A program made the translations under genes and the position numbers. A stretch of DNA of 64,000 bases from the NCBI GenBank assembly GCA_010015745.1, contig ML978174.1, positions 124,001 to 188,000 of the forward strand, written 5' to 3'. Shown here one piece after another: positions 32,402 through 44,767 of this stretch. Each line of letters starts with the position of its first letter. The first letter of the stretch is position 1. Under the pieces are notes generated by a model. That model worked only from the letters and a program-made list of their open reading frames with translations. It was not told the DNA's origin and searched no databases. The DNA comes from Setomelanomma holmii. Lineage: Eukaryota; Ascomycota; Dothideomycetes; Pleosporales; Phaeosphaeriaceae.

Positions 32402-35400
32402 ATGTCTGGTCTCCCTCGGCCAGGACTGCCGCAGGTCAAGCGCACCACCTCCACAATGCGACCACCAATGTCACGACCAAACCTATTGTCGCGAGGCCGC
32501 TCTGCAACGCCTGCGCTAGATGGCCGTTCATCGCGGGCAGAGTCAGTTGCATCCAACAGAGCGCCACGCTCCTCACCACTCAAGCGCAAAGAGCGCGAGT
32601 TTGATGAAGGCGAAGAAACCAACATCAATGTCGTTGTTCGTTGCAGAGGACGAAATGACCGCGAAGTGCGCGAGAACAGCGGCGTTGTGGTGTCGACAAA
32701 TGGCATCAAAGGCTCGACTGTAGAGCTTTCCATGGGCTCAAATGCGCTTAGCAACAAGACATACCAATTCGACAAGGTCTTCTCACCAGCCGCCGACCAG
32801 AACATGGTCTTCGACGAAGTCGTGTCGCCTATTCTTGATGAGGTGGGCACGTCACTGAATGAACCATGAAAACCGCTAATATATCGTTCAGGTCCTGAAT
32901 GGATTCAACTGCACCATCTTTGCGTATGGTCAGACAGGTACCGGAAAGACCTATACCATGACTGGCGACATATCAGACATCCTTCCCCTGCCAGACGCGG
33001 CTGGTATCATTCCTCGCGTGTTATACGCCCTCTTCCAACGACTCGAAGCGGATGAGACCGAAAGCTCCGTGAAATGCTCATTCATCGAGCTGTACAACGA
33101 GGAGCTACGCGATCTGTTCTCAACGGACGACTCAGTCAAGCTCAAGATCTTCGAAGACAACAGCAAAAAGGGCCATAGCACGACCCTAGTGCAAGGCATG
33201 GAGGAGTGCCATCTCAAGACAGCTGCACAAGGCATCGAGCTACTACGCGAAGGAAGCCACAAACGCCAGGTCGCAGCAACCAAGTGCAATGACCTCAGTT
33301 CGCGCAGTCACACTGTCTTCACGATCATGGTCTACATCAAGCGCATGACGGAAGACGGCCAAGAATACTTGAGTGCGGGAAAGCTCAACCTCGTGGATTT
33401 GGCAGGAAGCGAAAACATCCAGCGCAGTGGTGCTGAGAACAAACGTGCAGCAGAAGCCGGCTTGATCAACAAGAGTTTGCTTACTTTGGGTCGCGTTATC
33501 AACGCTCTTGTCGAGCGCAGCTCTCACATTCCATACCGCGAGTCAAAGCTGACGCGCCTACTCCAAGATTCGCTCGGTGGTCGGACAAAGACCTGCATCA
33601 TTGCTACCCTATCACCAGCGAAGAGCAACCTCGAAGAGACGATCTCAACCCTCGACTACGCCTTCCGCGCGAAAAACATCCGGAACAAGCCCCAGGTCAA
33701 TCAGGCCATCAACAAGAAGACACTGCTGAAGGAGTTTACGGCGGAAATCGAGAAGCTCAAGAGTGAGCTAATTGCGACACGCCAGCGGAATGGCGTGTAT
33801 CTGACCCAGGAGAACTACGAAGAAATCACGACCATCAGCGAATCACGGCGAATACTTAGCGAGGAACAGCGCGACAAGCTCGAGACCATGGAGGCCAACC
33901 TCCGTAACAAAGTTGAAGATCTTTTCAAAGTAACGACAAGCTTCCAAACGCTCAAGAAGGACAATGAACAAACACAACTGGCTTTGGACGGCACAAACAG
34001 TGTATTAGAGAAGACAGAGATTGTCCTGGAGCACACTCGGAAAAACCTTGCTGAAGAGACTGAGCTACGAAAAGCCCACCAGAGGACAGAGGGCGTGCTG
34101 GCGGAGATAGGACAAGACATGATCTCGACGCTCGGAAAGACGACTTCAGATATTGATGGCCTTCGATCAAAGATACGTAGGAAGTCAGAGCTACAATCCC
34201 AGAACCGACGGAATTGGGTCTCTTCGCAAACGAACGTGCTGGATACCACTCGGCTCGTCGAAGATCGCATCGAAGAGTTTCAGCAACAGCAGGAGCATTT
34301 GATGGCTTCCCTGTCCGAGCGCATGCAGGTCTTCGTCCGAGACGAGCTGGACAAGCTTGGCGCGTCGCAATCATTCTTGCAAGAAAAGATGGAGGCATAC
34401 CAAGTGTCAGAGCAAGAAGTCAACGAGCAAACAGCGAAGTCTCGTGACAATATGAATGAGGTCTTGGAGGAGATCAAGACGCTGAGGGAGGATGTCAAGC
34501 AGAAAATTGGCGCCGGGCTGGACGAACTGTCTGGTGCAGCTGAGACTATTTCTGCGAGCATTATTACCGAGTTGGAGGCATTCCACACCCAGGTCCATTC
34601 ATCATATGCATCGTTAGGCCGCGACTTCAAGACTACGTTCGACGATCTTGTCAAGGATTTGAACGAGCAACAGGCCGAGAATGAGCGTCTCCATCAACAA
34701 GTCCTAGAAGCCAACGCCGCGTTAGTCAAAGCGAACAAGGCTTCTCAAGGTCAGATTGCGCACATCGTCGACGAGGAGAAGCAGAGGTCAGCGGAGGAGC
34801 GGCAGCGATTACTTTCTCAAATCACCGCGCTCGTCAGCGCCACTGCAGACGCGCAGGAAGTGAGGCTGAGCGAGAAGCTGGCGGGCGTGAGCGATGAGAT
34901 TGGCGCTGCAAGTACGGCATTCGAAGCGAAGCAAGACACATATACGTCAGGCATCACAAGCTGGTCAAGTCGATCTCAGGACATTCTAGCGGGTGTTTCG
35001 AAGTCGAGAGACGCTGTCAAGACGAAGATCAAGTCGGACTTTGCAGTTGCGACTCAACACTCCACCTCGATCAAAGACACTACAACCTCGGTCCACGCAA
35101 GCACAGTCAAGACTGTCGAGGCCCAAATGGCTCATTTGGACACTCAGCTTCAGTCTCTGGACGATATCGTTGCGCAAATTCGCGAGCAGAACAACACCCA
35201 CCACGCTGCTCAGACGACCTCGCTCTCTGCTCTGTCATCAACGGTACAGGTCTCATATGATAGCATCGGCGAGCACCTATCTTCATCATTCGAGCGTGTT
35301 CAATCACTCGAGGCTGATGTCTCGGCGCAAGCTGGCAGCCTGAAGGACACATTACCCATTTTGAGCGCAGATGCGGACATTCGTGCGCCACTCCACGAGC

Positions 35401-36017
35401 TTCGCGACAACATCAGCTCTCAGAACCTCATCGAGTACAACCCTACCGGAGAAACGCCCCAGCGTGTGTCCTACCAGATTCCTTCGGATCTCCCTCGCAC
35501 CGAGACACACGACAATCTGCTTTCCCGCCTCCGCGACAGACCCGCCACCTCCGAGACCAGCTCTCGCAGCCCCTTGAAACAACCCATCTTCAACGACGCT
35601 ACAAACACCCTTCCCTCCCCCACCGATATGTTCAAGCTGAGCACAACCACCAAGCCCGTCTTCGTCCGCTCCGTCAGTGCGACTTCCCACCCTCACACCA
35701 TCGCCAACATACCCCTTTCAAACGGTACCGGTGCGTCCCTCCGCGAGCTCGATATTAACATTGTGGCGCAGGAGTCGGCACACACGCAGCCTCTCCCTCT
35801 CGTATCCCAGTCATCAGACAACATGGTCATGGCAATGCCGCCGAACAAGAAACAGCGCAGCAACGCGGACGATGGGTCAAAGCTGCCCATGAAGAAGATG
35901 CGTAAGACGGTTGCCGGGATTGCGGATCGAGAGAACCTGAGTATTACGAATTTTGCGAATAGTGTCGGGCCGGGTGTTGCTGGACAAAGGAGACTTAGAA
36001 GTCATGGGAGTCAGTGA
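32402..36017 (+). CDS. bimC: Kinesin-5 (BimC/Cut7/Eg5 family), 1188 aa, one intron
   Basis: A plus-end-directed tetrameric mitotic motor that slides antiparallel spindle microtubules apart. Exons are 32402-32842 and 32892-36017; the 49 bp intron (GTGGGC...TTCAG) interrupts the motor between ILDE and VLNGF. Residues 1-70 are a basic, Ser/Pro-rich leader. The motor follows, with INVVVRCRGRN, P-loop GQTGTGKT (160-167), switch I SSRSH and switch II DLAGSE, and ends near the neck RAKNIRNKPQVNQ. A long coiled-coil stalk follows. Near the C-terminus is a BimC box (PTGETPQRVSY..P) with Thr1002 in a TP site, the Cdk1 target that controls spindle loading. The last residues are basic (KKMRKTVAG). Length and order match the family. 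The pentamer array starts about 220 bp past the stop. Confidence 0.95.
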
Positions 36018-36235
36018 GCAAGGACAGGCATGGTGGGCATGTGTATATGTCTGTGGAGTCTGGTTTCTGGACACCTGCGACGCGCTCACGAGCATATGAG
36101 CGATGCATTGGACAGGTGTTTGGCGTCTTCGTCGGCGCACTTTTGGAAGGACTACTGGGAAATGGCTTCTGCTTGAATGAGATACTATTCGGCGTAACGA
36201 AACTTCAATTTCACACTCTTCAATTACCTTCTCGC

Positions 36236-36400
36236 TGTTCTGTGCTGTGCTGTGCTGTGCTGTTCTGTGCTGTTCTGTGCTGTGCTGTGCTGTGCTGTTC
36301 TGTTCTGTTCTGTTCTGTTCTGTTCTGTTCTGTTCTGTTCTGTTCTGTTCTGTTCTGTTCTGTTCTGTTCTGTTCTGTTCTGTTCTGTTCTGTTCTGTTC
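36236..36400 (+). repeat. Pentanucleotide array, 33 units of TGTTC/TGTGC
   Basis: 165 bp read as 33 consecutive 5 bp units with no indels. The first 12 units mix TGTGC and TGTTC, and the last 21 (36296-36400) are pure TGTTC. All frames are open in the array, so the frames that cross it are artefacts. It lies about 220 bp downstream of kinesin-5, possibly within its 3' UTR. Confidence 0.97.
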
Positions 36401-36529
36401 GCACCAACACAAGCGTCCCCACTCCAACCCGCTACCTTCTGCATCTCACCCAGCATTTCGTCTCACGCCGCGGATATACTGATCAGGCCACTCACACTGC
36501 CCATGTCCCTTCTGATATATGCACGGAGC

Positions 36530-36830
36530 ACAGCACGATCCTTTGTATCGGCTGCCATATCCAATGGGTCAACGGAACTGTCGATCGGGGAGACGGGACC
36601 GTGGCATTGGGTCTACATGCATGTATGACACGACTGCATTCATGAAAGGTACCAGCATTATACGGATTGGGATACGTGCCCGTGCCGTTGGGTCTGAGAT
36701 GCGTCCGTTGGGCGTGTGTAGGCGTCTGCAGCTTCAAGCGTGTGCCTGCAAGTTCATTAAAGGTGCCAGCAATGTACAAGTTGGGATAGGAGCCCGAGTC
36801 GTCGGGGCTTAGACGCGTCTACAGTGGGTC
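36530..36830 (+). repeat. Degenerate tandem repeat, about 114 bp period, two to three copies
   Basis: ATTCATGAAAGGTACCAGC at 36638 recurs as GTTCATTAAAGGTGCCAGC at 36752. Similarity continues for about 75 bp in each copy (TTGGGATA, GAGCCCG/GTGCCCG, GCGTC). A weaker third copy may precede at about 36575-36637 (GGGACCGTGGCATTGGGTCT against GTGCCCGTGCCGTTGGGTCT). It is not coding in any consistent frame. Confidence 0.6.
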
Positions 36831-39800
36831 TGCTGTGCGAGTGGAAATCGCTGTTGGGCGGTGAGGTTTGAACGGGGTTGTTATGCTGTGTGAGTGGGCT
36901 CCTTGTGTTGGTATGGCAGGGAGAGGGTGACATGCTGGCCAGTGGTCCTGCGACGCACGAAGTGTCAACACATCGGGGATGTAACTGGGGAATTATCGGT
37001 GACCACCGACCGGGAAATAAGCTGCTTGCCAGCATGTACAGTCTGATCATCTGTTCGGCTGAATCAGGTGGTTGTTGAGAGTTGTTTTCCGAGATGACAA
37101 TGTCTCCTTGACCTCAAGATTGGTCACGCTAATTCCCAAAAGAAAACATGCAACTTTACTTTGCAGGATTCGAGTCGGCTTAGGCGAACGCGGGTAATGG
37201 ATACAGTGAACTAGTAAGTGGTTGTATCCGTTTAGTATCATGCTGGTAGGCGGTACATGTGCATGTGCCCGCGGTCGTGTATCCTGGTCGGCGCTTAGAT
37301 TTTCGGAAGGATCGACCAGAGGGGTATCTGATCTATGAAAAAACGTGTCATCTTGAAGCGCAGAAGCATCTGACGGTTAGGAGGGCGGGCGAATATGCCA
37401 GTAATTACTCAAAAGACAGCCCGCGATCTTCGAGTGCACGAGCTGTACCTGATCGGCGGTTGTTCCAGGTCTCTTTTTGTCACGTTCTCTTGACTTCGAA
37501 ACCACAGTGCGACTGCCATAGGCGAGCACATCGAAAATACGCCAGGCACACGGGTGAAAACCCGTGTGCACAATAGTTTCGAGATTCTCTCCCTGTCTGC
37601 ATTACGATTATCTGGATCTATGGTTGGACGAATGTCAGGATTGCTTCATCGTGGAGCCTTGGAGATCATCGCGGCGTAGGCCTTGTCTCGACTTGCGGCC
37701 AAGCAAGTGTGAAGACATTTCCAAGAGAGAAATCATCTCGGCCGATGTCACAACGCGTACTGAGTGCCATGGCAGCTGCGTAGATCAGACTGTCTGGCCC
37801 TCAAGGAACCGGCATGAAGACTGCAAAGAATGTCATTAAACGGCTGCAAGGTTCACAGCTCGGGACATGATTATTCGCGATCATTGCAGCCCAAGCTGCA
37901 AGGTGGCATTACGAACGAGGTTTGTAGAAAGGGTTGGTACGTTCCCCACACGCACGCTCACTGGCGGAAGTGTCGACCGAGTGTGTCGTGCGTGCAAGCA
38001 CTGCTAGCGTACCGACGCCCTGGAAAAGTCCTCGCTACCGACGCTTCGGGCTACTGTGATCAGTGTGGGCTTGTCCAATTTCCGTGAATTTGTCCCATAA
38101 TGTCCATCATGCGAAATCCAATATCGATCCTGGGGTCAGGCTGCCATGAGCGGCATCTAGCGTGGACCAAGTTTCTGCAGGTGCGTCAACTTAGCATCCC
38201 CTCTCCCGTGGTGATCTCGAAATCTCGTCTCCGCAATCACCTTGTGAAAACGTAATGATCAATGTGCACCGCTTCCAACTGAATGTTAGGTAGCGTGGGC
38301 AAGTGAAACTTAAATCCCTCAGATAGATTTTCTTTTCTTGTGCGACCTCTCGCAGTCGGATCGGTGCCGTCGGAGGGAAGTTACATACGGCATCGTCTTA
38401 GTCGCAGTCAGATTCTGACAAAGACGGCTAACTAGACAGATGGGTCATATGTGGTTGTTGGCTCGTTCCTTGTCGATATAAGTAGCACAGTGCCCTGGGG
38501 CCGCTGGTGCTCACGATGGCGACCGTGCCGTTGGGCACCTTCCTCCTACCCTCAAGATGACACGCACTGGCTACAATATTCGGTGTGCTGTGGGAAGCTC
38601 TCGGCCACATGATACCATCGCTGCAAAGCCAAGAGCTTGTAAAGAGGGTTTCCATCTTGCTTCTACAGAGATGTTTGAGCGCGAAGTCCGGATGTTATTG
38701 GCTGGCCTTGGTACACGTTCGTCTTGGGCGACGGTTCTGGACCACGTCCAACGTCAACCAAAGCGTCGTTGTGGGTGTGTTGAAGCCCAATGCGGCCTTG
38801 CAGCACACTTCGCTCCAAGGACGATACTCGATATGAGTAAAGATCGCCAGGGAGAACAGTGCAAGGCACAGACGCCTCGGACCGTGACGTGTGGTGGCTG
38901 GTAGTAGCCCGGCTTTCCAAAACTTTGTCGGACCAGCTGTGCTGTGCTGGCCACGCAAGTTGAAGATCTTCGGGTTCGCGATCAGACCTCATCGCATCCC
39001 AGGGCCGGTGAAAGGCCTTTGAACTGCATTCTCAGCTGCATACATGGCTTCCGCCCGTGCGCAGGACCGGTTTCTTCCGATTGGATGCCACAATTTCGAT
39101 GTGGAATTTCGTTTCTGTTATCCAGTGGTGAGATTGGCGAGAGGGATTTTGTGGTGTGATTGCGAGGTCTAAGGGCGGCTGAGGTGCACAAATGCAAAGC
39201 TTCGGATGTGAGGCACTCGGGAACAGCAAGAACCCCCACGCTAAGCTCCACACCGTAGAAGGTACGAGCACCACTCAATCTACCCGCCCCCGCAACTACC
39301 GGACACAAGTGCCTAGACAAGACCATGCTTGGAGGGATGATTCATGAGTTGGATCAGGTATTAGCACGCTCTTAGCTCTTACTTAAATATAATATGGTTC
39401 TATGTTTGGGCAGCAGATAAGGTATGTACTCGGCACATACGATGACAGACTTCAGCAGTGGTCGACATTGGTGCTGTCAGCTGCTTAATTCGGGACCTGC
39501 ACCAAGCAGTGACATATCGAGTGGTGGTAAAAAGTGGCACGCGGTTACATGTCAATACAATGATTGTGCGAATTGCCCGTATAAACGCAGGTTTAACATG
39601 AGCTCGTAGCTCTCAGGGAAATCGAAAGCATTATATACAGGTTCTTTATACCGCCGTTGGCACATTTGGGCTGGTGCAATAGGACTGCGCAAGGTGGAAA
39701 GGGAAAATGTTCAATCTCAGGACGTTGGTGCGAAGGAATGGTACCAAGATCTCAGGCAATGCGATGGGTAAGATCTTATATTCCAACTTGAGTATTCCTT

Positions 39801-39943
39801 TACATACTGACAAAGGGGACTAACATCCGATGTCGTCAGAGTATATATCGTTGCATCGCAACTCTGCCATGATATTAAGGTGGGAAAATTGCAGGGTGGT
39901 ATGATGAAAGCGTTACCCACAACTTTCTCTCCATCTTATCTTC
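36831..39943. other. Gene-poor stretch
   Basis: About 3.1 kb with only short frames on both strands, no family patterns and no coherent splice sets. Base composition is not unusually AT-rich, so this does not look like a heavily RIP-mutated transposon block. Confidence 0.4.
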
Positions 39944-40309
39944 ATGACTGACAAGAACTCAAAGAGCTCATCACTCGACTACCATCTCTTATTCTTGTGC
40001 GTAGACCCTCCTTCCACCATCAAAGCTTGCACACGGAAACCGAAGCGGGTTGGGAGCTCGGAAAGCCATGGTTTCTCGGCTTCGAGGCTTTTTTCGGTGC
40101 TCGCTAGTCGCTCGTCGCAAAATATATTTGATAGCGAAATTCCTCAAGGCGTCAGCCTGGGGTCGGTAAAGAGAGCTGCGGATGTGTCTCAGGGTCCCGA
40201 GCGGGCGAATCGAAGGCAGAGTTTCTTCATGCGACAGTCCTTAGCTATTGGCCTTGATGTTACTAGAGCGTTGTTTCCTAGGTACGTGCGGGACACTTCA
40301 GGATGCTGA
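39944..40309 (+). CDS. Candidate small hypothetical protein, 121 aa
   Basis: The ATG at 39944 is preceded by a pyrimidine-rich leader (CTTTCTCTCCATCTTATCTTC), as is usual for fungal starts. The product is Ser/Arg-rich, basic and without signal peptide, membrane segment or recognised domain. Its TGA (40307-40309) touches the stop codon of the opposite-strand gene at 40310, so the two are exactly tail to tail. There is no splicing evidence to support it and it may be a chance frame in the 3' flank of that gene. Confidence 0.25.
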   Translation: MTDKNSKSSSLDYHLLFLCVDPPSTIKACTRKPKRVGSSESHGFSASRLFSVLASRSSQNIFDSEIPQGVSLGSVKRAADVSQGPERANRRQSFFMRQSLAIGLDVTRALFPRYVRDTSGC

Positions 40310-40861
40310 CTAGACACCGTGCAGGCTCTTCGAATCCTTGACATCGAACCTCATCTTGACATCTTTCGAATCTTGCTGGGTGCTCCTCTTGTCGCTCAAG
40401 TGAGGGTACTCCGCCAGCTTGCTCTCGAGCATTCTGAAGGTCTCCGCATACTGCTGCGATGGAACTGCGTCAACCTCGACACAAAGCAGACCAGGGTCGA
40501 TTGCAACCGGGCGTGGAAAAGGCATAGGACTGTGGCCTTCGACGAAATAGGTCTCCTCTTTTACTTGGTTGAAGCGCCCTAGTGGCTGTATACTAGTATC
40601 GGAGAACTTCTCTGCCAGGATTTTGCGCAGTACTCTTTCCACTTGCTCGTCACTTGGAGCATGCAATGATTGACGCTCTTCTAAACAAACGATTCGCTCA
40701 TGCATGGCTCGGAAACAAAGCTCAGTCCTATGCATGAACTCCTTGCTTGAAGTAGTCAGCCGCGAGTCCACATCAAGAGAATCAAGCAGGATGACTTACT
40801 ACCATGATGCGATGCTCTCGAATGATTGATTGATTTTTTGTAGGTGGAAATTCCAAGACAT
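40310..40861 (-). CDS. Small hypothetical protein, 165 aa, one intron
   Basis: Exons are 40800-40861 and 40310-40745. The 54 bp intron (40746-40799) has a perfect GTAAGT donor, a GCTGAC branch and a TTCAAG acceptor. Removing it joins FESIASWY to KEFMHRTEL and gives 166 codons including the stop. The upstream leader is pyrimidine-rich (CCTCACACTCTCTCATTTTCCC) before ATG 40861. Residues about 5-75 are strongly helical and could form a coiled coil (KINQSFESIA, HERIVCLEERQSL, DEQVERVLRKILAEKF). The rest is mixed, with no signal peptide or membrane helix and no recognised family. The intron quality is the main reason to call it. It lies in the gene-poor block, so a lineage-specific gene is likely. 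Confidence 0.6.
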
Positions 40862-43800
40862 TATGAAGCAATTGGGAAAATGAGAGAGTGTGAGGTGGAC
40901 AAACCGAAACTACCCTGCAGGTTGATCAGGCGAGAGAGAGGTTGAACGTGACAAGAAGCGGAGATGGCCAAGGCCTCAAAGAAGGGTCTGAGATGCCATA
41001 TTAAGTCTAAGCTGCGGAGGACCACAAGACCATGGGGGGGAAGGGGGCCAAAGCTCAGATAGCCTCTATGGCCATTGCCACTGCAGGACTTTCTAACAGG
41101 CGGTATGGAATCAGCTCGCTGGACTGTTGGCCGATCGTGAAATGCATAGTTGCCGTCCAATCAGCGTCCAAGCCCAAGTTTATCGATGGGGCCAGCAAGG
41201 GCTTCTGCATGCAGGAGCAGCGGCCTCCCGTGGCCTCAATCTCTAGGACTTCGATTTCGTGGCTTGGGTCTACCTAGCCGTGCGGATTCCGGAGTATCGT
41301 GCTACTTGCGGTGCGGTGGGAAGATACCCAAGCGGTCCGGGGCCTCGCGGCATTGCTGGAAACACACAACGAGCATCCCAGCATTACAAGAGAATGCGCC
41401 GCAAACGATACGAGGAACACAATAGGGGCATAATACCAATCAGGCATACATCGGAAGCTAAAATCGGCGATGCGAACGAGTTGAACTCCTTAAATAGATG
41501 GCTGAACCTCGCGTCCAATTTCGAGAGTGAGGCAGCCACGGGGAGGGACATGAGCCAACTGCGACCTGCCTGGGTCAAATGCGTTACAAGCGGCTACGCG
41601 GAAGCGGCTAACCCTCCAGCGGTAGTGTCGTGATGTATGCAATAGGAGCCTGGGGGGGACCACGAATACTGCGGCCTGACTTCAATAATGAGTCTTGGGC
41701 CCAAGGCCGAGCCCTCAGTCCATCAACTGTGCCGATCAAAGGAGCCTGCAATTTCTTACACCCTCTTCTGCGAAGCACCAATGCTGTAGCGAAGACGAGG
41801 TCCATTACCGAGAGAGACATGCGTTTCTTGTGCAGGGTAATAATAAGCACTATAGCGGTCCGCTTTTCCTCGCCAACGGCATCTCAGGTCACGCGTTCGT
41901 CGCGAGCCGAACCACGATTACTCAGCCTCCGCGTGTCGGCAGAACTTCCTATACGCCACTGTAGCTACACAGCACTGCCACGACTCTGATCGGTGAACCT
42001 CATGCGAGCAGCGCGCAAGAGACACATCCTCGCCTCCTCGACCTGAACGCATGCTCCTGATTGTCGACGCCCTGAGACTCATTCTCTTGGAACAAACTTC
42101 CCAAATCAGGGCTTGTGTGCGCGATGACGCACATATACGAAGACATATGTTACGCAGGACCCGGATATAGCCTTATTGACTGGACGTTGCGACTTTCACA
42201 GCACTCTGCTTCAGCTGCCCCGCTACACACTAGGGTCTCTGCGATACCATCATGATGACATGCTCGTTTAAGGTCCCTGCCCTCCATGCTAGGACTGCCA
42301 GGAGATTTCACACACACCAAACGATATCAGGAAATGTGGATGGTCAGCCCATTATTCATTGGCCCTTGGGCAATGCTATTTCGCAAATTCACGTATACAC
42401 GCTTGCCACAACATCTACCGACCTTCCAACTATTGCGCATTGACGAAGAGGCTTGCCTTGGTGGAATCGCATCTACCCTGGTGCAGTATCTCCGGGTGTG
42501 AGAGGCCGCACAACGTGCGCACACGAAGCAGCTGCTATGATTGGACCCGACTATGCTTCTCGAATCCAACTTCGACAACTTCCCGGTCCCTGCACGGTCG
42601 TTCAATGGAAGTTCTTTCCGACCCAGCAATGTCCAGTCGCGAAAAGTGCTCGATCGACTGCAATTGCTCCAGTCGATCCACCAATGAGTTGCCGGGATTC
42701 AATGTGTGGTCTGATCTTTCAGCTTCAATGCTGAACGCGACATGCCTGTATGGGCAGATCAGGGCTACGCCATTTGCTGCCTCCTGCTCTTATTGGACAC
42801 ACTGTACTACACAACTATTCTTCGTACGGATGGTGCTATTGGACTCGGCCGGAATTTGCGCTTGGACCCACCGTACACATGGGATTCTGTTATTTGTGCA
42901 GAGTGATCACCGGTGCTGCAGACTCAACGGCTAGTTGCGAACCTAATGCAGTATGGTGGCAGTTTCAACTTGGTCAACTCAGTGTTCGACCAAGGCATCC
43001 CATTAGAAACCTTGGTATATGGCAAAGTAAATTCCAGGAATAGATTGAATAGTTGCCGGAACAATGTCTCCGCTAATGCTAGGACGGGATTGACGACCTC
43101 TGTGGCACACGCGGACGTGGTCAAATTTTCTGCGACCATCAACTTACCGACTCGCGGACATGGACGAACATCTTCGCCGAGCGCCAAAGAGCAACAGCCC
43201 ATTGCTGCAGAGATCGTCGTCTGACCTCAAGGTTTGAGGAAAAGTGGTCTGATACCAAAGGGCCACCACATTCAACTCCACACCTTGATATTCCCAGCGG
43301 ACAAACATATCGATACGAGATGTCCACACAGAGCACTTGGCTGGAATACCATGGAGATCATTGTTCGCTTATGCAGCGCCGCGAACATCTGGTTAGTTCT
43401 GCTGTGCACTGACTCAAGTTCACCCGCTGTTTCCACCTTGACCTGATTTACTCACCTCCACCAAAGGCCCGAGGGGCATGCCGCGCATGATGCTGCACAT
43501 CACGGAGTTATTAGTAGGCCACATAGCGAGCTTCGCTGCTCATATCGAATGAAAAATGTAAGTTTACAGAACCGCTGCTTATCTTCAACGACCCAACAGT
43601 GTACCACAGACCACGGACATTTACCAAAACTTTCTAACGTTAGTCCTTCTAATTTTACTAACAAAACGCAGGCAACAAACTGAGGCGTCATCTCCATCAT
43701 TTCCGATTCTCCGCAATTGTCAATCAAGCAACCCAACGCAGGGACAGCCAGTTGTGGCTACTCACTGGCGGCGCAACCACTTCCTCGGAACGAGTGGCGT

Positions 43801-44767
43801 GTTAGACCTCAAATAGTCGCCCACAGTATCAGCAATAATGGCGCCATTTCTCGAATAAGCGTGGGGGTCCTTCTCCTGCTGAAGTGTCCGCTGAGTGAGC
43901 AAACGTGGGCCTCGTTGTCCATCCGGTTCCTTCTACCGAGCAAGTGTACATTCCTTCTTACCTCTCGGCATCGCTCGTCGACCAAAGGACGTTCCCTCCC
44001 GAGCGCATCGAAACGGGCAAGCCCTAGATCTATGGATCGCGATGGAATCTGTTTGAAGGTCTGATCATCATGAGTCGGAAGGAAGAGAATGGTTTGATCT
44101 TGGACCGAAGTAAGCGTCGTAGCCTCGCGCTTGTCAATATCTCGAGCCAACTACCGGATTCGCCAGTAGGATTTCGGCTCGCGAGTCAGGACTTCACAAA
44201 ACCAGGCAGCGCTGAACCAGCACCCTTACAATAGCCATAAAAGCCATTTTCCCTAAATCAGAAATCAGAAGTTAAGTATCAGCCTCGTGGACGTGCGGCT
44301 TGTTTCATCCGGATGCGCCCGAGTGTCATGGCGGCGCAAGCCTCCAGGACAGCACCCCAGCGCTCGGTAATAATATAGCATCATGCTTATCAGCTTCCCT
44401 GGCTATACTGAATGGTTGCAGACCTTACACCGATCATGGTAGGGCCCAATGGCATACGACTTCGGACCTCGGACCTCGAAGCGAAGTCGCAAAGCGTTCA
44501 CCGCTCCTCCGATCTCCGATCAGTGTGTATGGAGGCGCCCAAAGTGACGATTCCCACCTCGGCAAATCCTTGAGGATATGTACAGCTTGATTGAAAATAC
44601 TTACGAGAATAAAGACTGACTAGAGTATGTACAGATAGAAAGAAAATTTGCCACAAGCGGAGTCAGGAAACATGACTGCTCAAAGGGAACCATTTCGCGC
44701 CCTCGCTAGGCCCAATCGGCATCGAAGGCCAACTTGAACAGCTCGACCCCCAAACGGTGACCAGGGC
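40862..44767. other. Gene-poor stretch of about 3.9 kb
   Basis: There are no supported genes. Between about 42290 and 43060 short hydrophobic segments occur in shifting frames (YQEMWMVSPLFIGPWAML; SVFDQGIPLETLVYG), which could be remains of a decayed gene, but I cannot assign a family or connect them by introns. No transposon ends or RNA genes recognised. Confidence 0.35.

Noticed and set aside
36220..36645. Several overlapping frames encoding Cys-Ser-Val-Leu-Phe or Arg-Thr-Glu-Gln-Asn repeats
   Set aside because: They are the translation of the 165 bp pentamer array, open in all frames; no gene context.
42250..43230. Possible decayed membrane transporter
   Set aside because: Hydrophobic pieces in three frames, but no motif I could defend.
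36018..44767. Hidden biosynthetic cluster in the gene-poor block
   Set aside because: No synthase, P450, transporter or regulator motifs found.
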